A stretch of 64,000 nucleotides of DNA from an uncultured Bacteriovorax sp. (lineage in GTDB: Bacteria > Bdellovibrionota > Bacteriovoracia > Bacteriovoracales > Bacteriovoracaceae): positions 61,412-125,411 of the forward strand of contig CAMLMH010000009.1 in NCBI GenBank assembly GCA_946481315.1, written 5' to 3'. This document shows, piece by piece, positions 1 to 8,836 of this stretch (its first letter is position 1; the number at the start of each line of letters is the position of its first letter). Position numbers and translations under genes: made by a program. Under the pieces are notes generated by a model. It was not told the origin of the DNA. It worked only from the letters and a program-made list of their open reading frames with translations, and searched no databases.

Positions 1-498
1 GATCAGTGGTCCCTGAATAATTTTTTTTACTTCCTGAACGAGAACACTGGCCTGTTTAATCCGGGTTTCTTGCTGAACATGGTCCAGGTGAGTATTAACG
101 ACGGTAAAAACAGTATTTGATTCCCGTAGTTTAAGTCGGGCCCATACACACAGCCGGGGAAAGACGCTTTCAAAACTTTTGGAGGCAGCAACATAAGGCG
201 TTTCTGAAAGCCAGATGTCTCCAGAGTCTAAAACCTCAAATTTTTTTTCATTCACAAACAGACACGGATACATTCGCTCTGAAATCCAGCTACGATGAGA
301 TTCGAGCATGGTGAGATGGGGGATTCCCTGGGCCAGATCACGCAATTGTACTTCTCTTCCCTCCTGAGTGCCTAATATGTCAGGTGAAGCTGCATTTATG
401 ACCTGCAGCCAGTAAGGACGCCGGTGAGGCCAGTCATTTGGACCGTCGGCCGGATTGGCAAAACGAATGTTGGAAGAAACAACGGAAATTTCTTTCAT
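1..498 (-). CDS. Endonuclease/exonuclease/phosphatase-fold protein (C-terminus outside window)
   Basis: The reverse strand is open from an ATG at 498 to the left edge, giving 166 residues with no stop. The N-terminus reads MKEISVVSSNIRFANPAD, followed by a W-x-x-R and then PDILGTQEG, the usual start of the Mg-dependent phosphodiesterase fold, where the Glu binds metal. VVNTHLDH near residue 140 is the second hallmark. The family hydrolyses phosphodiester or phosphomonoester bonds in DNA, RNA, lipids or inositol phosphates, and nothing here fixes the substrate. An in-frame ATG three codons upstream (507) is a possible alternative start. Neither start has a strong ribosome binding site. The gene diverges from the 642-977 regulator, and the inverted repeat at 500-536 lies directly in front of it. 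Confidence 0.75.
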   Translation of the reverse strand, partial: MKEISVVSSNIRFANPADGPNDWPHRRPYWLQVINAASPDILGTQEGREVQLRDLAQGIPHLTMLESHRSWISERMYPCLFVNEKKFEVLDSGDIWLSETPYVAASKSFESVFPRLCVWARLKLRESNTVFTVVNTHLDHVQQETRIKQASVLVQEVKKIIQGPLI

Positions 499-499
499 A

Positions 500-536
500 G
501 TTCTCATAGTAAAACATAATGTTCTTCAATGAGAAC
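500..536. promoter_or_regulatory. Inverted/direct repeat, candidate activator site upstream of sigma-54 promoter
   Basis: GTTCTCAT at 500-507 and its exact reverse complement ATGAGAAC at 529-536 form 8-bp arms. A third related half-site, GTTCTTCA at 521-528, is a direct repeat of the first arm spaced by 21 bp, about two helical turns. The cluster sits roughly 90-125 bp upstream of the predicted sigma-54 start, where enhancer-binding activators usually bind. It also abuts the start of the divergent gene ending at 498. The activator is unknown. Confidence 0.45.
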
Positions 537-598
537 ACTCTTTTCCTTCTAGTTCCCAAATTACCCTAAAATTTCAATCCCTTATGGGTTTTAACTTT

Positions 599-614
599 TG
601 GCATTATCCCTGCT
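599..614 (+). promoter_or_regulatory. Sigma-54 (RpoN) type promoter for the 642-1520 regulators
   Basis: TGGCATTATCCCTGCT matches the -24/-12 consensus TGGCAC-N5-TTGCW. The key GG (600-601) and GC (612-613) have exactly 10 bases between them. Transcription would start near 625, leaving a short leader with the Shine-Dalgarno run AAAAAGGGGG (628-637) in front of the ATG at 642. There is a candidate activator site at 500-536. Confidence 0.6.
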
Positions 615-641
615 TTTAGCACCCCATAAAAAGGGGGCTCT

Positions 642-977
642 ATGGACTTACAAAAAACAATTCTCAATCAGTACATTCTTTTAAACCACAAACCAACTTT
701 CAAGCAAATTGCAGCCGATACCGGCATTCAAGTCACCCGCGTTTTTCGCCTTTTTAATGGAAGCACAATGAAGCTTTCGGAGTATCAGATTTTTCGCACA
801 AAAGTTCGTGAAAAAATGGGTTTGACCGGTGGACTTGAAGACATTGCTTTTGAATGCTCCATGAAACTTTCACCGGAATCGATAAAAGATCTTGAGACTC
901 AGCTCAAACGACGAATTGCGGTCTGGACTCTCTCGCAAATTGAAAAACAAAACAAAACTTCAACCCATACAGCTTAA
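642..977 (+). CDS. Small helix-turn-helix protein of unknown role
   Basis: This is a 111-residue protein I do not recognise by family. Residues about 18-42 (PTFKQIAADTGIQVTRVFR) look like a DNA-binding helix-turn-helix of the TetR/Xre sort. The C-terminal half is helical and charged and ends in a segment containing AVWTLSQIEKQ. The ATG at 642 follows a strong purine-rich ribosome binding site. The next gene starts 22 bases after the stop and its product ends with a similar V-W-x-LSQ segment, so the two probably form one operon and may interact. The sigma-54-like promoter at 599-614 suggests activator-dependent expression. Function beyond likely DNA binding is not visible. Confidence 0.7.
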   Translation: MDLQKTILNQYILLNHKPTFKQIAADTGIQVTRVFRLFNGSTMKLSEYQIFRTKVREKMGLTGGLEDIAFECSMKLSPESIKDLETQLKRRIAVWTLSQIEKQNKTSTHTA

Positions 978-998
978 TTAACGCCAGGAGTAAAAACC

Positions 999-1520
999 AT
1001 GAAAGACGGATTATTAATGATTGAAAGAATTGTCATCGAATCACTTAGCAAAAAAGAAAAGAACATCCAAGAGATTGAAATTGATACGAATTTATCGCAC
1101 AGCCTGCTTTTAAACATCTTGCCTAATCTTTTAATGAGAAACATGGTTCAATACCAAAGAGGCGTTTATTTCATCGATAAAGAAAACTGTTTCCAGTGGC
1201 TGAATGAAGTAAACAAAAAAGAAAACGTAAAAGAGGAGGCAAAGGAAATTTTCACATCGCTAGTTAACCAATACTTCAGCAAGGAGCTGAAAGATCAAAA
1301 AGCTGCTGGTCCACAACTAAAAATTCAAAAGATGTGGCTCACCAGGGATGAAGAGATCACCCTCAAATCGCATATGGCCGCACTAGAGGGATTTTTTAAC
1401 AGTGTTAAGGAATCAAGACTGCAAAATCCACAAAAAGAAAAAACATGCGAGCAGCGAGTAGTGATCTGGGGTCTTTCTCAGTACTCGGATCTGGTTGAAG
1501 GCGTACTCAGAGCGGTTTAA
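999..1520 (+). CDS. Putative transcriptional regulator, distantly TIGR02147-like
   Basis: This 173-residue protein lacks signal or membrane segments. Residues about 8-60 have a winged-helix-like pattern (ERIVIESLSKKEKNIQEI, then NILPNLLMRNMVQYQRGVYFID, resembling a recognition helix and wing). The C-terminal third contains LTRDEEITLKSHMAALEGFF and ends with RVVIWGLSQY, recalling the C-terminal part of TIGR02147-type regulators common in Bdellovibrionota, but the match is by eye and weak. AGGAG precedes the ATG at 999. An internal ATG at 1017 is an alternative start. It is co-transcribed with the 642-977 gene. Confidence 0.6.
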   Translation: MKDGLLMIERIVIESLSKKEKNIQEIEIDTNLSHSLLLNILPNLLMRNMVQYQRGVYFIDKENCFQWLNEVNKKENVKEEAKEIFTSLVNQYFSKELKDQKAAGPQLKIQKMWLTRDEEITLKSHMAALEGFFNSVKESRLQNPQKEKTCEQRVVIWGLSQYSDLVEGVLRAV

Positions 1521-1561
1521 AATATTTTTTTAAAAAAGTTAATTTTTTCTTAACAGAGTAG

Positions 1562-1590
1562 TTGACTAGCATGACCCATTAGTAATATAA
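1562..1590 (+). promoter_or_regulatory. Sigma-70 type promoter for the lipoprotein gene
   Basis: TTGACT (1562-1567) is followed 17 bases later by ATATAA (1585-1590), with TAATAT (1583-1588) overlapping as an alternative -10 at 15-bp spacing. The start would fall near 1597, about 60 bases ahead of the gene at 1656. Confidence 0.5.
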
Positions 1591-1655
1591 ATTTAGAGCT
1601 AACGTATTAGTGTTACTTAACTCGTCATCTTAACGAAAACTTAAGGAGAATAAAG

Positions 1656-1871
1656 ATGAAAAAATTATTAGTTCTTGCTCTTGTTGTATCTGCTGTATCT
1701 TTCGGTTGTTCAAAAAAAGAAGAAGCTCCAACTACTGAAGCTGCTCCAGCTGCAACTACTGAAGCTGCTCCAGCTACAGATGCTGCTCCAGCTACAGATG
1801 CTGCTCCAGCTACAGAAGCTGCTCCAGCTACAGAAGCTGCTCCAGCTGCAGAAGCTGCTCCAGCTCACTAA
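1656..1871 (+). CDS. Small Ala/Pro/Thr-rich lipoprotein
   Basis: This 71-residue protein has a lipoprotein signal: two lysines, the hydrophobic stretch LLVLALVVSAVSF and then Gly-Cys, with Cys18 the likely lipidated residue. The lipobox S-F-G-C is not canonical. After a short KKEEAP linker the mature part is almost entirely repeats of the type AAPAT-E/D. It has no recognisable domain and is probably a flexible periplasmic spacer or envelope-surface peptide. A strong ribosome binding site (TTAAGGAGAA, 1641-1650) precedes the ATG. Promoter at 1562-1590 and terminator at 1911-1937 make it a single-gene unit, and its design suggests strong expression. Confidence 0.8.
   Translation: MKKLLVLALVVSAVSFGCSKKEEAPTTEAAPAATTEAAPATDAAPATDAAPATEAAPATEAAPAAEAAPAH
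1740..1868 (+). repeat. In-frame 18-bp tandem repeat in the lipoprotein gene
   Basis: The block GCTGCTCCAGCT recurs at 1740, 1764, 1782, 1800, 1818, 1836 and 1854. From 1764 the spacing is exactly 18 bp. Each unit encodes a six-residue AAPAT-E/D-like step, so gain or loss of units would keep the frame. Confidence 0.9.
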
Positions 1872-1910
1872 TTAGTTTAATACCGCGATAGCGTGTTAAA
1901 TATTATAACG

Positions 1911-1937
1911 AAGGCCTCGAAAGAGGCCTTTGTTATT
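1911..1937 (+). terminator. Rho-independent terminator after the lipoprotein gene
   Basis: AAGGCCTC (1911-1918), a GAAA loop and GAGGCCTT (1923-1930) form a perfect 8-bp GC-rich stem followed by the T-rich TGTTATTT. The stem starts 39 bases after the lipoprotein stop codon. Confidence 0.85.
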
Positions 1938-1982
1938 TCTGGGCTCTGAAAATGTTTTCATCCCGGCCGGCGAGGGAACCGA

Positions 1983-2789
1983 ATGAAACTGCCAAATGTT
2001 GAAAACTGCAGCAATGACCAATTTCTCTTCATGTTAAGGGCTGAAGATGAAAGTGGATTTTTAGCGACCAGCAAGCGCAAGGGAAATAAAGCATTTCTGG
2101 CTCGTCGCCGCTTTCTCTATTCATACGAATTATTAAAAAAGCATCTCTCCTCCAGACCAAAAGAAATTTCTGTCGCTGACTTCGCCTGCGGTACAGGCAA
2201 TGTTGGATTACTTTTGGCCGAAGATGGCTATCGAGTGGATTTCGTCGATAACGAAGCCAAATTTTTTGATTACATCAAATTAAAGCATGAAAAAGGTGAC
2301 ATCAATTTCGTAAAAGGTGACTGTTCAACATTCGTGAGTGCTAAAAAGTACGATGCGATCTATTTCGGTGAAGCCATTGAGCATATGTCTGATCCGGATA
2401 AAACGCTTAAGAATTTAAGAGAAAATCTTAATACTGGCGGTATTCTATGTTTAACCACACCCAACGGTGACTTTGTTAATTGTTATGAACCAAACTGGAA
2501 TGAAGTTAAAGACCAGAAAGAGCGCAATGAAAAACTCGCCAACAATATTGGAAACCATGTTTGTGAGTTCACGCAAAAAGAACTTCGCGAACTGATTAAG
2601 AGTGCCGGCTTCACGATTCTTGAGCACTCAACATTCAACTCACATCAGATTTCTCAAAGAAGTTTATTGCGTAGACTTCTGCCGGACAACGTCCTGTGGA
2701 ATTTAGACCGCATGTACAGTAAACGTAATGATCCAAAAGGGAAGAACTGGGGGAGAACTCAAATAGTTCTTGCTCAAAGAGTTCATTAG
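1983..2789 (+). CDS. SAM-dependent methyltransferase (class I)
   Basis: This 268-residue protein has the class I methyltransferase signature. Motif I ADFACGTGNVG is at 65-75, an acidic residue ends the second strand (FVDN near 87-90), and YFGEAIEHMSDPDK is at 127-140, the UbiG/Methyltransf_11-like segment that closes over the SAM site. TGGILCLTTPNGD is the later strand. The acceptor cannot be read from sequence; family relatives methylate sugars, quinones and lipids. The ATG at 1983 follows GAGGG. The gene is isolated from other methyltransferases and ends with a 4-bp tail-to-tail overlap with the gene on the other strand. Confidence 0.8.
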   Translation: MKLPNVENCSNDQFLFMLRAEDESGFLATSKRKGNKAFLARRRFLYSYELLKKHLSSRPKEISVADFACGTGNVGLLLAEDGYRVDFVDNEAKFFDYIKLKHEKGDINFVKGDCSTFVSAKKYDAIYFGEAIEHMSDPDKTLKNLRENLNTGGILCLTTPNGDFVNCYEPNWNEVKDQKERNEKLANNIGNHVCEFTQKELRELIKSAGFTILEHSTFNSHQISQRSLLRRLLPDNVLWNLDRMYSKRNDPKGKNWGRTQIVLAQRVH

Positions 2790-3235
2790 CCAACGAAGCC
2801 ATGTACATTGAGCATGTCAGTGACCAGGTCAACAAAACGGTGATCAATATCTTTATTTTCCGGGGATTCTTCACAGCATTGCAGATAGCCCAGCATTTTG
2901 AAAAATGTCGTCTTGCGACCTTGTTTCTCCAGCCATTCATGAAAAAGTGTAATCGCTGAGAGCCATGCTCCTAAAGAGTATTCGGAATGATCGATCACTC
3001 TGAAAAAAGTTTCAATTCCATTAGAGCCCACAGGGCGCTCTTTAGAGTCCTGATACAATAGTTTGACCATGAGATAAGTCTGATCGATGGTTGCTGCACC
3101 TTTAGTTAGACGGACCAGATTGCGATCGGAAAGATACTGAACGGGTATAGTGGTGCGGGCGTATTCTAAAACAGGACGCCATTCTTCACCTTTGTGAGTA
3201 ATGACGTCTTCGATTGTATTAATCTGCGGTTTCAT
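2786..3235 (-). CDS. Conserved-looking protein of unknown function downstream of metH
   Basis: This 149-residue soluble protein has no signal peptide, membrane segment or motif I recognise. It looks globular and mostly helical, with a Trp-rich centre (SLGAWLSAITLFHEWLEKQGRK) and two adjacent cysteines (LQCCEESPE). Its ATG lies one base after the metH stop codon (TAA at 3237-3239, ATG at 3235-3233), so it is almost certainly translated from the metF-metH message. That suggests, but does not show, a link to methionine or cobalamin metabolism. The stop codons of this gene and the 1983-2789 methyltransferase overlap by 4 bp. Confidence 0.65.
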   Translation of the reverse strand: MKPQINTIEDVITHKGEEWRPVLEYARTTIPVQYLSDRNLVRLTKGAATIDQTYLMVKLLYQDSKERPVGSNGIETFFRVIDHSEYSLGAWLSAITLFHEWLEKQGRKTTFFKMLGYLQCCEESPENKDIDHRFVDLVTDMLNVHGFVG

Positions 3236-3236
3236 T

Positions 3237-6200
3237 TTATGGATTATATCCTAAGTTTGGAGCGAGCCATTTCTCCACTTTTTTGACATCCATTTTTTTT
3301 CTTTGCGCATACGAAATGATCTGATCTTTGCCGACTGGACCGACATTAAAATATTTTGCTTTCGGATGATTGAAATAAAAACCGGAAACAGAACTAGGAG
3401 GATTCATCGCAAAACTTTCCGTTAGAGTGACCCCTGTGTTCTTTTCCGCATCCAGCATTTCCCACAGAATTTGTTTTTCAGTGTGATCAGGACATGCAGG
3501 ATAACCAGGTGCCGGACGTATACCGCGATATTTTTCAGCGATTAAATCTTCGTTAGTGAGATTTTCATTTTTTCCAAAGCCAAAAATTTCTCTGATTTTT
3601 TTGTGAACCAGTTCGGCTAAAGCTTCAGCTAGACGATCACCGATGGCCTTTATCATAATGGATGAATAATCATCACCTTTCAGTTGATATGCGCGGGCGA
3701 AACTTTCAACCTCTGGCCCGATCGTTACAACAAATCCCCCGATGTAATCATCATGACCCTCCGGAGCGACAAAATCAGCAAGCGACTGATAAACCCCTTC
3801 GCTGTCGAGTTTTTCTTTTTGCTGTCTTAAAAAGTGCAGTGTATGGCCGGAGCTGACTTTGACATCATCTTTTTCTGCGTTTGCCTTAAAAATTCCTACA
3901 CAAACTTTAGGATGAAATCTTTTATTGATTACAATATCGTTTAGTAATGTTTTGGCATCATCAAATAGTTTATTGGCCTCGACTCCATATTTTTCGTGGC
4001 CTAAAATTTTAGGATATGTTCCCTTGAGCTCCCAGGCCCAGAAGAGCGGAGACCAGTCGATATAAGGAATAATTTCTTCCAAAGAAATATCTAAAGTGAA
4101 AACACCTTCTTTTTCCGGTGAAGGGCGGTCAGTATTTTTCCAGTCTGATTTTAGTCCCTGATTTACAGCCTGTTCGTACGGTATCAGGACATTTTCTGCC
4201 TGACGGCTGGCGTGTCTTTCTCTGATTGAAATATAAGATTCATTGAGTTCTTTAGCGTAGACTAGTTTGCGCTCAGGGTTTAGTAAGTTTGTGCAGACTT
4301 CTACGACGAGAGATGCATCTCCAACGTGCACGACCGGTTGATCATAGTGAGGAGCGATTTTAATCGCAGTGTGGGCCTTCGAAGTCGTTGCACCTCCAAT
4401 GAGGAGTGGCTTGGTGAAGCCCTGTCTTTTCATTTCGCTGGCGACATAAATCATCTCATCTAAGGACGGTGTAATTAATCCAGAGAGCCCGATAATGTCA
4501 GCATTATGTTCAATGGCAGCATCTAGTATTTTTTGAGCTGAAACCATTACTCCTAAATCAATGACTTTGTAACCATTACAGGCCAGAACAACTCCGACGA
4601 TATTTTTTCCGATATCATGTACGTCACCCTTTACTGTGGCGATGACAAAAACACCTTGTTCGCGAACCTGCTCTTTCGCTTCACGCTTTTCCTGCTCCAT
4701 GAAAGGTTCAAGATAAGCGACTGCGCGCTTCATGACTCGCGCGGATTTAACAACCTGAGGAAGAAACATTTTTCCTTCGCCGAAAAGTTCACCGACGATC
4801 TTCATTCCTTCCATTAGCGGACCTTCAATGACGTTGAGAGGTCGGCCCAGCTTTGCACGCGCTTCCTCAGTATCGGCATCAACATATTGATCGATTCCTT
4901 TTACTAGAGCATGAGCAATTCTTTCTTCCAGCGGGAGATTGCGCCATTCTTCAATCTTAACATCCGCTTTATTGGCGTTTTGCGATTTTAGTCTCTCAGC
5001 AAGATCCAGTAATTCTTCTGTAGCATTAGGATGTTTGTTTAAAACAACTGCTTCACATTTCTCTCTGAGTTCCGGATCGATATTACCGTAGACTGCCAGC
5101 ATTCCGGCATTCACAATCCCCATATCCAGCCCCGCTTTTATAGCGTGGTAGAGAAATACAGAATGGATAGCTTCGCGAACTATGTTGTTCCCTCTGAATG
5201 AAAACGAAAGATTAGAAACACCGCCACTAGTTAAAGCACCAGGGCAGAGCTGCTTAATTTCTTTAATCGCTTCAATGAAGTTCACGCCGTAATTGTTGTG
5301 TTCTTCAATACCTGTAGCAACAGTCAGAATATTTGGATCGAATATGATATCGTTTGGATTGAAATCCAGTTTGGTTGTGAGTAGATCGTAGGCGCGTTTG
5401 CAAATTCGTACTTTTTCTTCTTTGGTAGCTGCCTGACCTTGTTCATCAAAGGCCATGACAACAACCGCAGCACCGTAACGTTGAACCAGCCTGGCTTGTT
5501 CTAAAAATTTTTCTTCACCTTCTTTTAGTGAAATCGAATTAACAATAGATTTTCCCTGCAAACATTTAAGACCAGCTTCCAGGACTTCCCATTTTGAAGA
5601 ATCAATCATAACTGGTACACGGGCAATGTCTGGTTCACTGGCAATCAGGTTGAGAAAATGAGTCATGCAGGCTTTTGAATCCAGCATCCCTTCATCAAAG
5701 TTGATGTCAATAATGTTAGCGCCGTTTTCAACCTGCTGACGGGCTACACTTAGTGCTTCGTCGAAATTGTTGGCGCGGATAAGTTTAGCAAATAAAGGGG
5801 AGCCGGTGACGTTTGTGCGTTCACCGACCATATAAAAAGGCTTGTTGTGTGTATCTTTGATTATAAACGATTCCAGCCCGGAAAGGCGAGTCGCGGGTTC
5901 AATTGACGGAATAATTCTGGGTTTTTTTGTCTTACATTTTTTTACAATAGCACTGATGTGGTCAGGAGTCGTGCCACAACACCCTCCCAGTATGTTAATG
6001 AAACCGCTGTCGACAAATTCACCGACATATTTTGCGGTCATCACTGGTGTTTCATCGTATCCGGTAGGCGATAATGGGTTAGGAAGTCCGGCATTGGGAT
6101 AACAGCTCACAAAACAGTCTGCAATCTTTGAAAGCTCTTCAATGTAGGGACGCATTTCCTGAGCGCCCAGAGCACAGTTAATTCCTACCGAAAGCGGCTT

Positions 6201-6920
6201 AGCATGGCGAACGGAATGCCAAAAAGCCTCAGTCGTTTGGCCGGATAGTGTTCTTCCGGATGCATCAGTAATCGTCACTGAAAGCATCAGAGGATATTTA
6301 ATTTGATTTTCTTCCTGAAGCTTTTCGACAGCAAAAATGCAGGCCTTTAAATTGAGAGTATCAAAAGTGGTTTCCGGCAATAGAATATCAGCTCCACCTT
6401 CCAGCAAAGCTTTTGCCTGTTCATAATAATTGTCGACCATTTCATCGAAGCTCGTCACACGATAAGCCGGATTATTAACATCCGGGGACATGGAGAGTGT
6501 TCGGCTGGTAGGTCCGATAGCACCAGCCACATAACAACGGCGATCAGGATTCTTGGCCATGAAGTCAGTGCAGGCTGTTTTAGCAAGTCGGGCGGCTTCT
6601 ACATTAAGTTTGTGAACAATATGCTCCAGTCCGTACTCTTTTTGATTGAGTCTGGTTCCGGAAAAAGTGTTGGTTTCGATAATGTCTGCACCAGCTTCGA
6701 GATACTGCGTATGAATGGCGTAGATAACGTCCGGTCTGGTCAGTACCAGAAGATCATTGTTTCCCTTCAGATCAGATGGGTGATTTTCGAAATGACCTTT
6801 ACGGAAATCCGCTTCTTCCAGTTTATATCTCTGAATCATGGTGCCCATCGCACCATCGAGAAAAAAGATTTTTTCTTTAAGAGAAGATTCTAGTTCAATG
6901 AGGACAGGATGCTTTTTCAT
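3237..6920 (-). CDS. metH: Cobalamin-dependent methionine synthase
   Basis: This 1227-residue full-length MetH transfers a methyl group from 5-methyltetrahydrofolate to homocysteine through cobalamin. All modules are present in order. The homocysteine domain (1-330) has the zinc cysteines C249 and the GGCCGTT pair C314/C315. The folate (pterin-binding) domain (about 360-620) is followed by the cobalamin cap (about 690-750, with EGPLMEGMK and [11 protein letters not shown]). The B12 domain has DVHDIGKN at 766-773, with H768 the lower axial ligand. The C-terminal reactivation domain has RPAPGY at 1135-1140 for AdoMet binding. The ATG follows AAGGCC and starts 9 bases after metF, so both are one operon. 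No cobalamin riboswitch is apparent upstream. Confidence 0.98.
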   Translation of the reverse strand: MKKHPVLIELESSLKEKIFFLDGAMGTMIQRYKLEEADFRKGHFENHPSDLKGNNDLLVLTRPDVIYAIHTQYLEAGADIIETNTFSGTRLNQKEYGLEHIVHKLNVEAARLAKTACTDFMAKNPDRRCYVAGAIGPTSRTLSMSPDVNNPAYRVTSFDEMVDNYYEQAKALLEGGADILLPETTFDTLNLKACIFAVEKLQEENQIKYPLMLSVTITDASGRTLSGQTTEAFWHSVRHAKPLSVGINCALGAQEMRPYIEELSKIADCFVSCYPNAGLPNPLSPTGYDETPVMTAKYVGEFVDSGFINILGGCCGTTPDHISAIVKKCKTKKPRIIPSIEPATRLSGLESFIIKDTHNKPFYMVGERTNVTGSPLFAKLIRANNFDEALSVARQQVENGANIIDINFDEGMLDSKACMTHFLNLIASEPDIARVPVMIDSSKWEVLEAGLKCLQGKSIVNSISLKEGEEKFLEQARLVQRYGAAVVVMAFDEQGQAATKEEKVRICKRAYDLLTTKLDFNPNDIIFDPNILTVATGIEEHNNYGVNFIEAIKEIKQLCPGALTSGGVSNLSFSFRGNNIVREAIHSVFLYHAIKAGLDMGIVNAGMLAVYGNIDPELREKCEAVVLNKHPNATEELLDLAERLKSQNANKADVKIEEWRNLPLEERIAHALVKGIDQYVDADTEEARAKLGRPLNVIEGPLMEGMKIVGELFGEGKMFLPQVVKSARVMKRAVAYLEPFMEQEKREAKEQVREQGVFVIATVKGDVHDIGKNIVGVVLACNGYKVIDLGVMVSAQKILDAAIEHNADIIGLSGLITPSLDEMIYVASEMKRQGFTKPLLIGGATTSKAHTAIKIAPHYDQPVVHVGDASLVVEVCTNLLNPERKLVYAKELNESYISIRERHASRQAENVLIPYEQAVNQGLKSDWKNTDRPSPEKEGVFTLDISLEEIIPYIDWSPLFWAWELKGTYPKILGHEKYGVEANKLFDDAKTLLNDIVINKRFHPKVCVGIFKANAEKDDVKVSSGHTLHFLRQQKEKLDSEGVYQSLADFVAPEGHDDYIGGFVVTIGPEVESFARAYQLKGDDYSSIMIKAIGDRLAEALAELVHKKIREIFGFGKNENLTNEDLIAEKYRGIRPAPGYPACPDHTEKQILWEMLDAEKNTGVTLTESFAMNPPSSVSGFYFNHPKAKYFNVGPVGKDQIISYAQRKKMDVKKVEKWLAPNLGYNP

Positions 6921-6929
6921 TTGGCCTTG

Positions 6930-7877
6930 CTACTTTTGAAATTTTTTTACAATATCCACGATCGTATTGGTGTCGTTCATAATATAGAAATGGACTCCCG
7001 GAACTCCGCCGGCGAGCAATCCTTCAACTTGTCTTGTCGCCCATTCTTTTCCGATGGCAACAACATTTTTGGGATCGCGTGTAACTGATTCGACCAGCTC
7101 ATCCGGAAAGTCGATATAGAAATTTTTAGGGATGCTGACAAGCTGCGAGTTGTTCTTCAGAACTTTGATACCAGGAATGATAGGAATGGTAATTCCAGCT
7201 TCGCGTGCAAGTCGAACAAATTCGAAATAGTGTTTATTATCAAAAAACATTTGCGTGACAACATAATCTGCCCCGGCATCAACTTTCTTTTTTAGGTTCA
7301 AGATGTCCAGTTTGAGATTAGGTGCTTCAAAATGTTTTTCCGGATACCCTGCAACCCCCACACAAAAATCAAAAGTGTCGCCACCTTCAACATTGTCCAG
7401 GAAGATGCCTTTGTTCATGTCTTTAACTTGTTCCACCAGTTCCGAGGCAAAATTGTTCTGTGTTCTGTTTTTAGAAAGTTCTTTTTTGTAGTTGGGTCCG
7501 TCGCCTCTTAATGCAAGAACATTGTGAATGCCCAGAAAATTAAGTTCCAGAAGAGCGTCTTCTGTTTCTTCGCGCGAAAAGCCAAGGCTCAATAAGTGTG
7601 CAACCGTATCGATCTTAAATCGATTCTGGATAATGCCACAAATTCCAATTGTACCTGGCCGTTTTTTGTAAATTTTACGCTCGATACTGCCGTCTTCACG
7701 TTCGTTGTAATAGGCTGCAGAGGCATGAGCAGTAACGTCGATCCAAGGTGGATTCAGTGGAATCAGGGCTTCAACGATATCGATGATGTCTTTAACCGAT
7801 CGTCCCCGTGGCGGAGGAACGATTTCATAACTAAAGAGTGGGTTTTTTGCCTTTTCCAGATGTTCAGTAACTTTCAT
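6930..7877 (-). CDS. metF: Methylenetetrahydrofolate reductase
   Basis: This flavoenzyme reduces 5,10-methylenetetrahydrofolate to the 5-methyl form that MetH uses. The protein opens MKVTEHLEKAKNPLFSYEI followed by VPPPRGRS, the FSxE-x-x-PP motif of the family, and contains GDGP, DYVVTQMFFD and IPGIKVL, typical of the TIM barrel. I place the start at the ATG 7877 (315 residues), not 30 codons upstream, because AAAGGG lies just before it and the extra N-terminus would be basic and unlike the family. metH follows after 9 bases. The upstream spacer of 92 bases is shared with the divergent gene at 7970. Confidence 0.95.
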   Translation of the reverse strand: MKVTEHLEKAKNPLFSYEIVPPPRGRSVKDIIDIVEALIPLNPPWIDVTAHASAAYYNEREDGSIERKIYKKRPGTIGICGIIQNRFKIDTVAHLLSLGFSREETEDALLELNFLGIHNVLALRGDGPNYKKELSKNRTQNNFASELVEQVKDMNKGIFLDNVEGGDTFDFCVGVAGYPEKHFEAPNLKLDILNLKKKVDAGADYVVTQMFFDNKHYFEFVRLAREAGITIPIIPGIKVLKNNSQLVSIPKNFYIDFPDELVESVTRDPKNVVAIGKEWATRQVEGLLAGGVPGVHFYIMNDTNTIVDIVKKFQK

Positions 7878-7969
7878 AACTGCCCTTTCAAAATACTTTC
7901 TTTTTCGGAAACCTATTGTAACAATAGAAGCAGGGTTTAGATATGATTTTATAGAGGAAAAGGCCAATC

Positions 7970-8836
7970 ATGAGTGACTGGTACCAGATTGAAAATAATT
8001 CTTACATTGTCCAGGTAACAACGGCCGGTGCAGAAATTAAACGCCTTTTCTCCCGCAACTGGAACAGGGAATTGCTCTGGTTAGGTGACGAGAAGGTGTG
8101 GAAGAGGTCTGCTCCCGTTCTTTTTCCCGTTGTAGGTGCGCTGAAGAATAATCAGTATGAATTTGCGGGGAAAACCTATGCCATGAATCAACATGGCTTT
8201 GCCCGGGATTTTAATTTTCAATGTGTTGAGTGCGGAAGTACAGCAATAGAATTTAAGCTGGAAGCAAGCAAGGAAACATTTGCTATATATCCATTTTGCT
8301 TTGATTTAAGAATTGTTTACAAACTTGAGGGTGATAAACTGCAAACCAGTTATTTTGTGAAAAACACTGATCGTCAAAAAATCTATTTTTCTATAGGCGC
8401 ACACCCGGCCTTTGAAACACGCAATCCGAAAGATTATGAAATTCGTTTTCAAAAAGAAGAAAAAGAATATTTCAGACTAAATAACGGGCTCATCGACTGG
8501 ACAAAACCGCTGGGAGTCAAAAGCCAGACTCTCAAAATATCCTCTGAATTGTTTAAAGACGATGCTCTTATTTTTAAAAGATTGAAATCGTCTTATGTCG
8601 ATCTGGTCGACACTCAGCGGCTGCAGGTCATAAGGCTGGCTTCCCATACACCTTTTTTTGGAATTTGGGGTAAAGAAAAAGTACCTTTTGTTTGCCTTGA
8701 GCCCTGGCACGGCGTAGCTGATGATCACTCACACAACGGAAAGCTTGAAAATAAAAAAGGCATTATCACTCTGCTGGAAGGCGAGGAATTTGGTTTTTCT
8801 TATACCATCGAAACATTACCACTGGAAAAAGCGTGA
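7970..8836 (+). CDS. Aldose 1-epimerase family protein
   Basis: This 288-residue protein of the galactose-mutarotase fold is closest in pattern to the LacX/YeaD-like branch of aldose 1-epimerases. Such enzymes interconvert alpha and beta anomers of hexoses or hexose phosphates. Visible motifs are SAPVLFPVVGAL near the N-terminus, the histidine segment MNQHGFARD, SIGAHPAF with the second histidine, and CLEPWHGVAD carrying the catalytic glutamate near the C-terminus. GAGGAAAAGG precedes the ATG. The next gene begins with GTG inside its stop codon, so the two are translationally coupled. Substrate unknown. Confidence 0.85.
   Translation: MSDWYQIENNSYIVQVTTAGAEIKRLFSRNWNRELLWLGDEKVWKRSAPVLFPVVGALKNNQYEFAGKTYAMNQHGFARDFNFQCVECGSTAIEFKLEASKETFAIYPFCFDLRIVYKLEGDKLQTSYFVKNTDRQKIYFSIGAHPAFETRNPKDYEIRFQKEEKEYFRLNNGLIDWTKPLGVKSQTLKISSELFKDDALIFKRLKSSYVDLVDTQRLQVIRLASHTPFFGIWGKEKVPFVCLEPWHGVADDHSHNGKLENKKGIITLLEGEEFGFSYTIETLPLEKA

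Noticed and set aside
1675..1875. Leu-rich open frame overlapping the lipoprotein gene
   Set aside because: It arises from reading the 18-bp repeat in another frame; the lipoprotein frame has the signal, promoter and ribosome binding site.
2635..2940. 101-codon reverse-strand open frame at the end of the methyltransferase
   Set aside because: Overlaps the methyltransferase gene and the unknown 2786-3235 gene in another frame, with no ribosome binding site.
7878..7969. Riboswitch (SAM or cobalamin) ahead of metF-metH
   Set aside because: Only 92 bases separate the divergent genes, too short for a cobalamin riboswitch, and no SAM-box pattern or terminator hairpin was seen.
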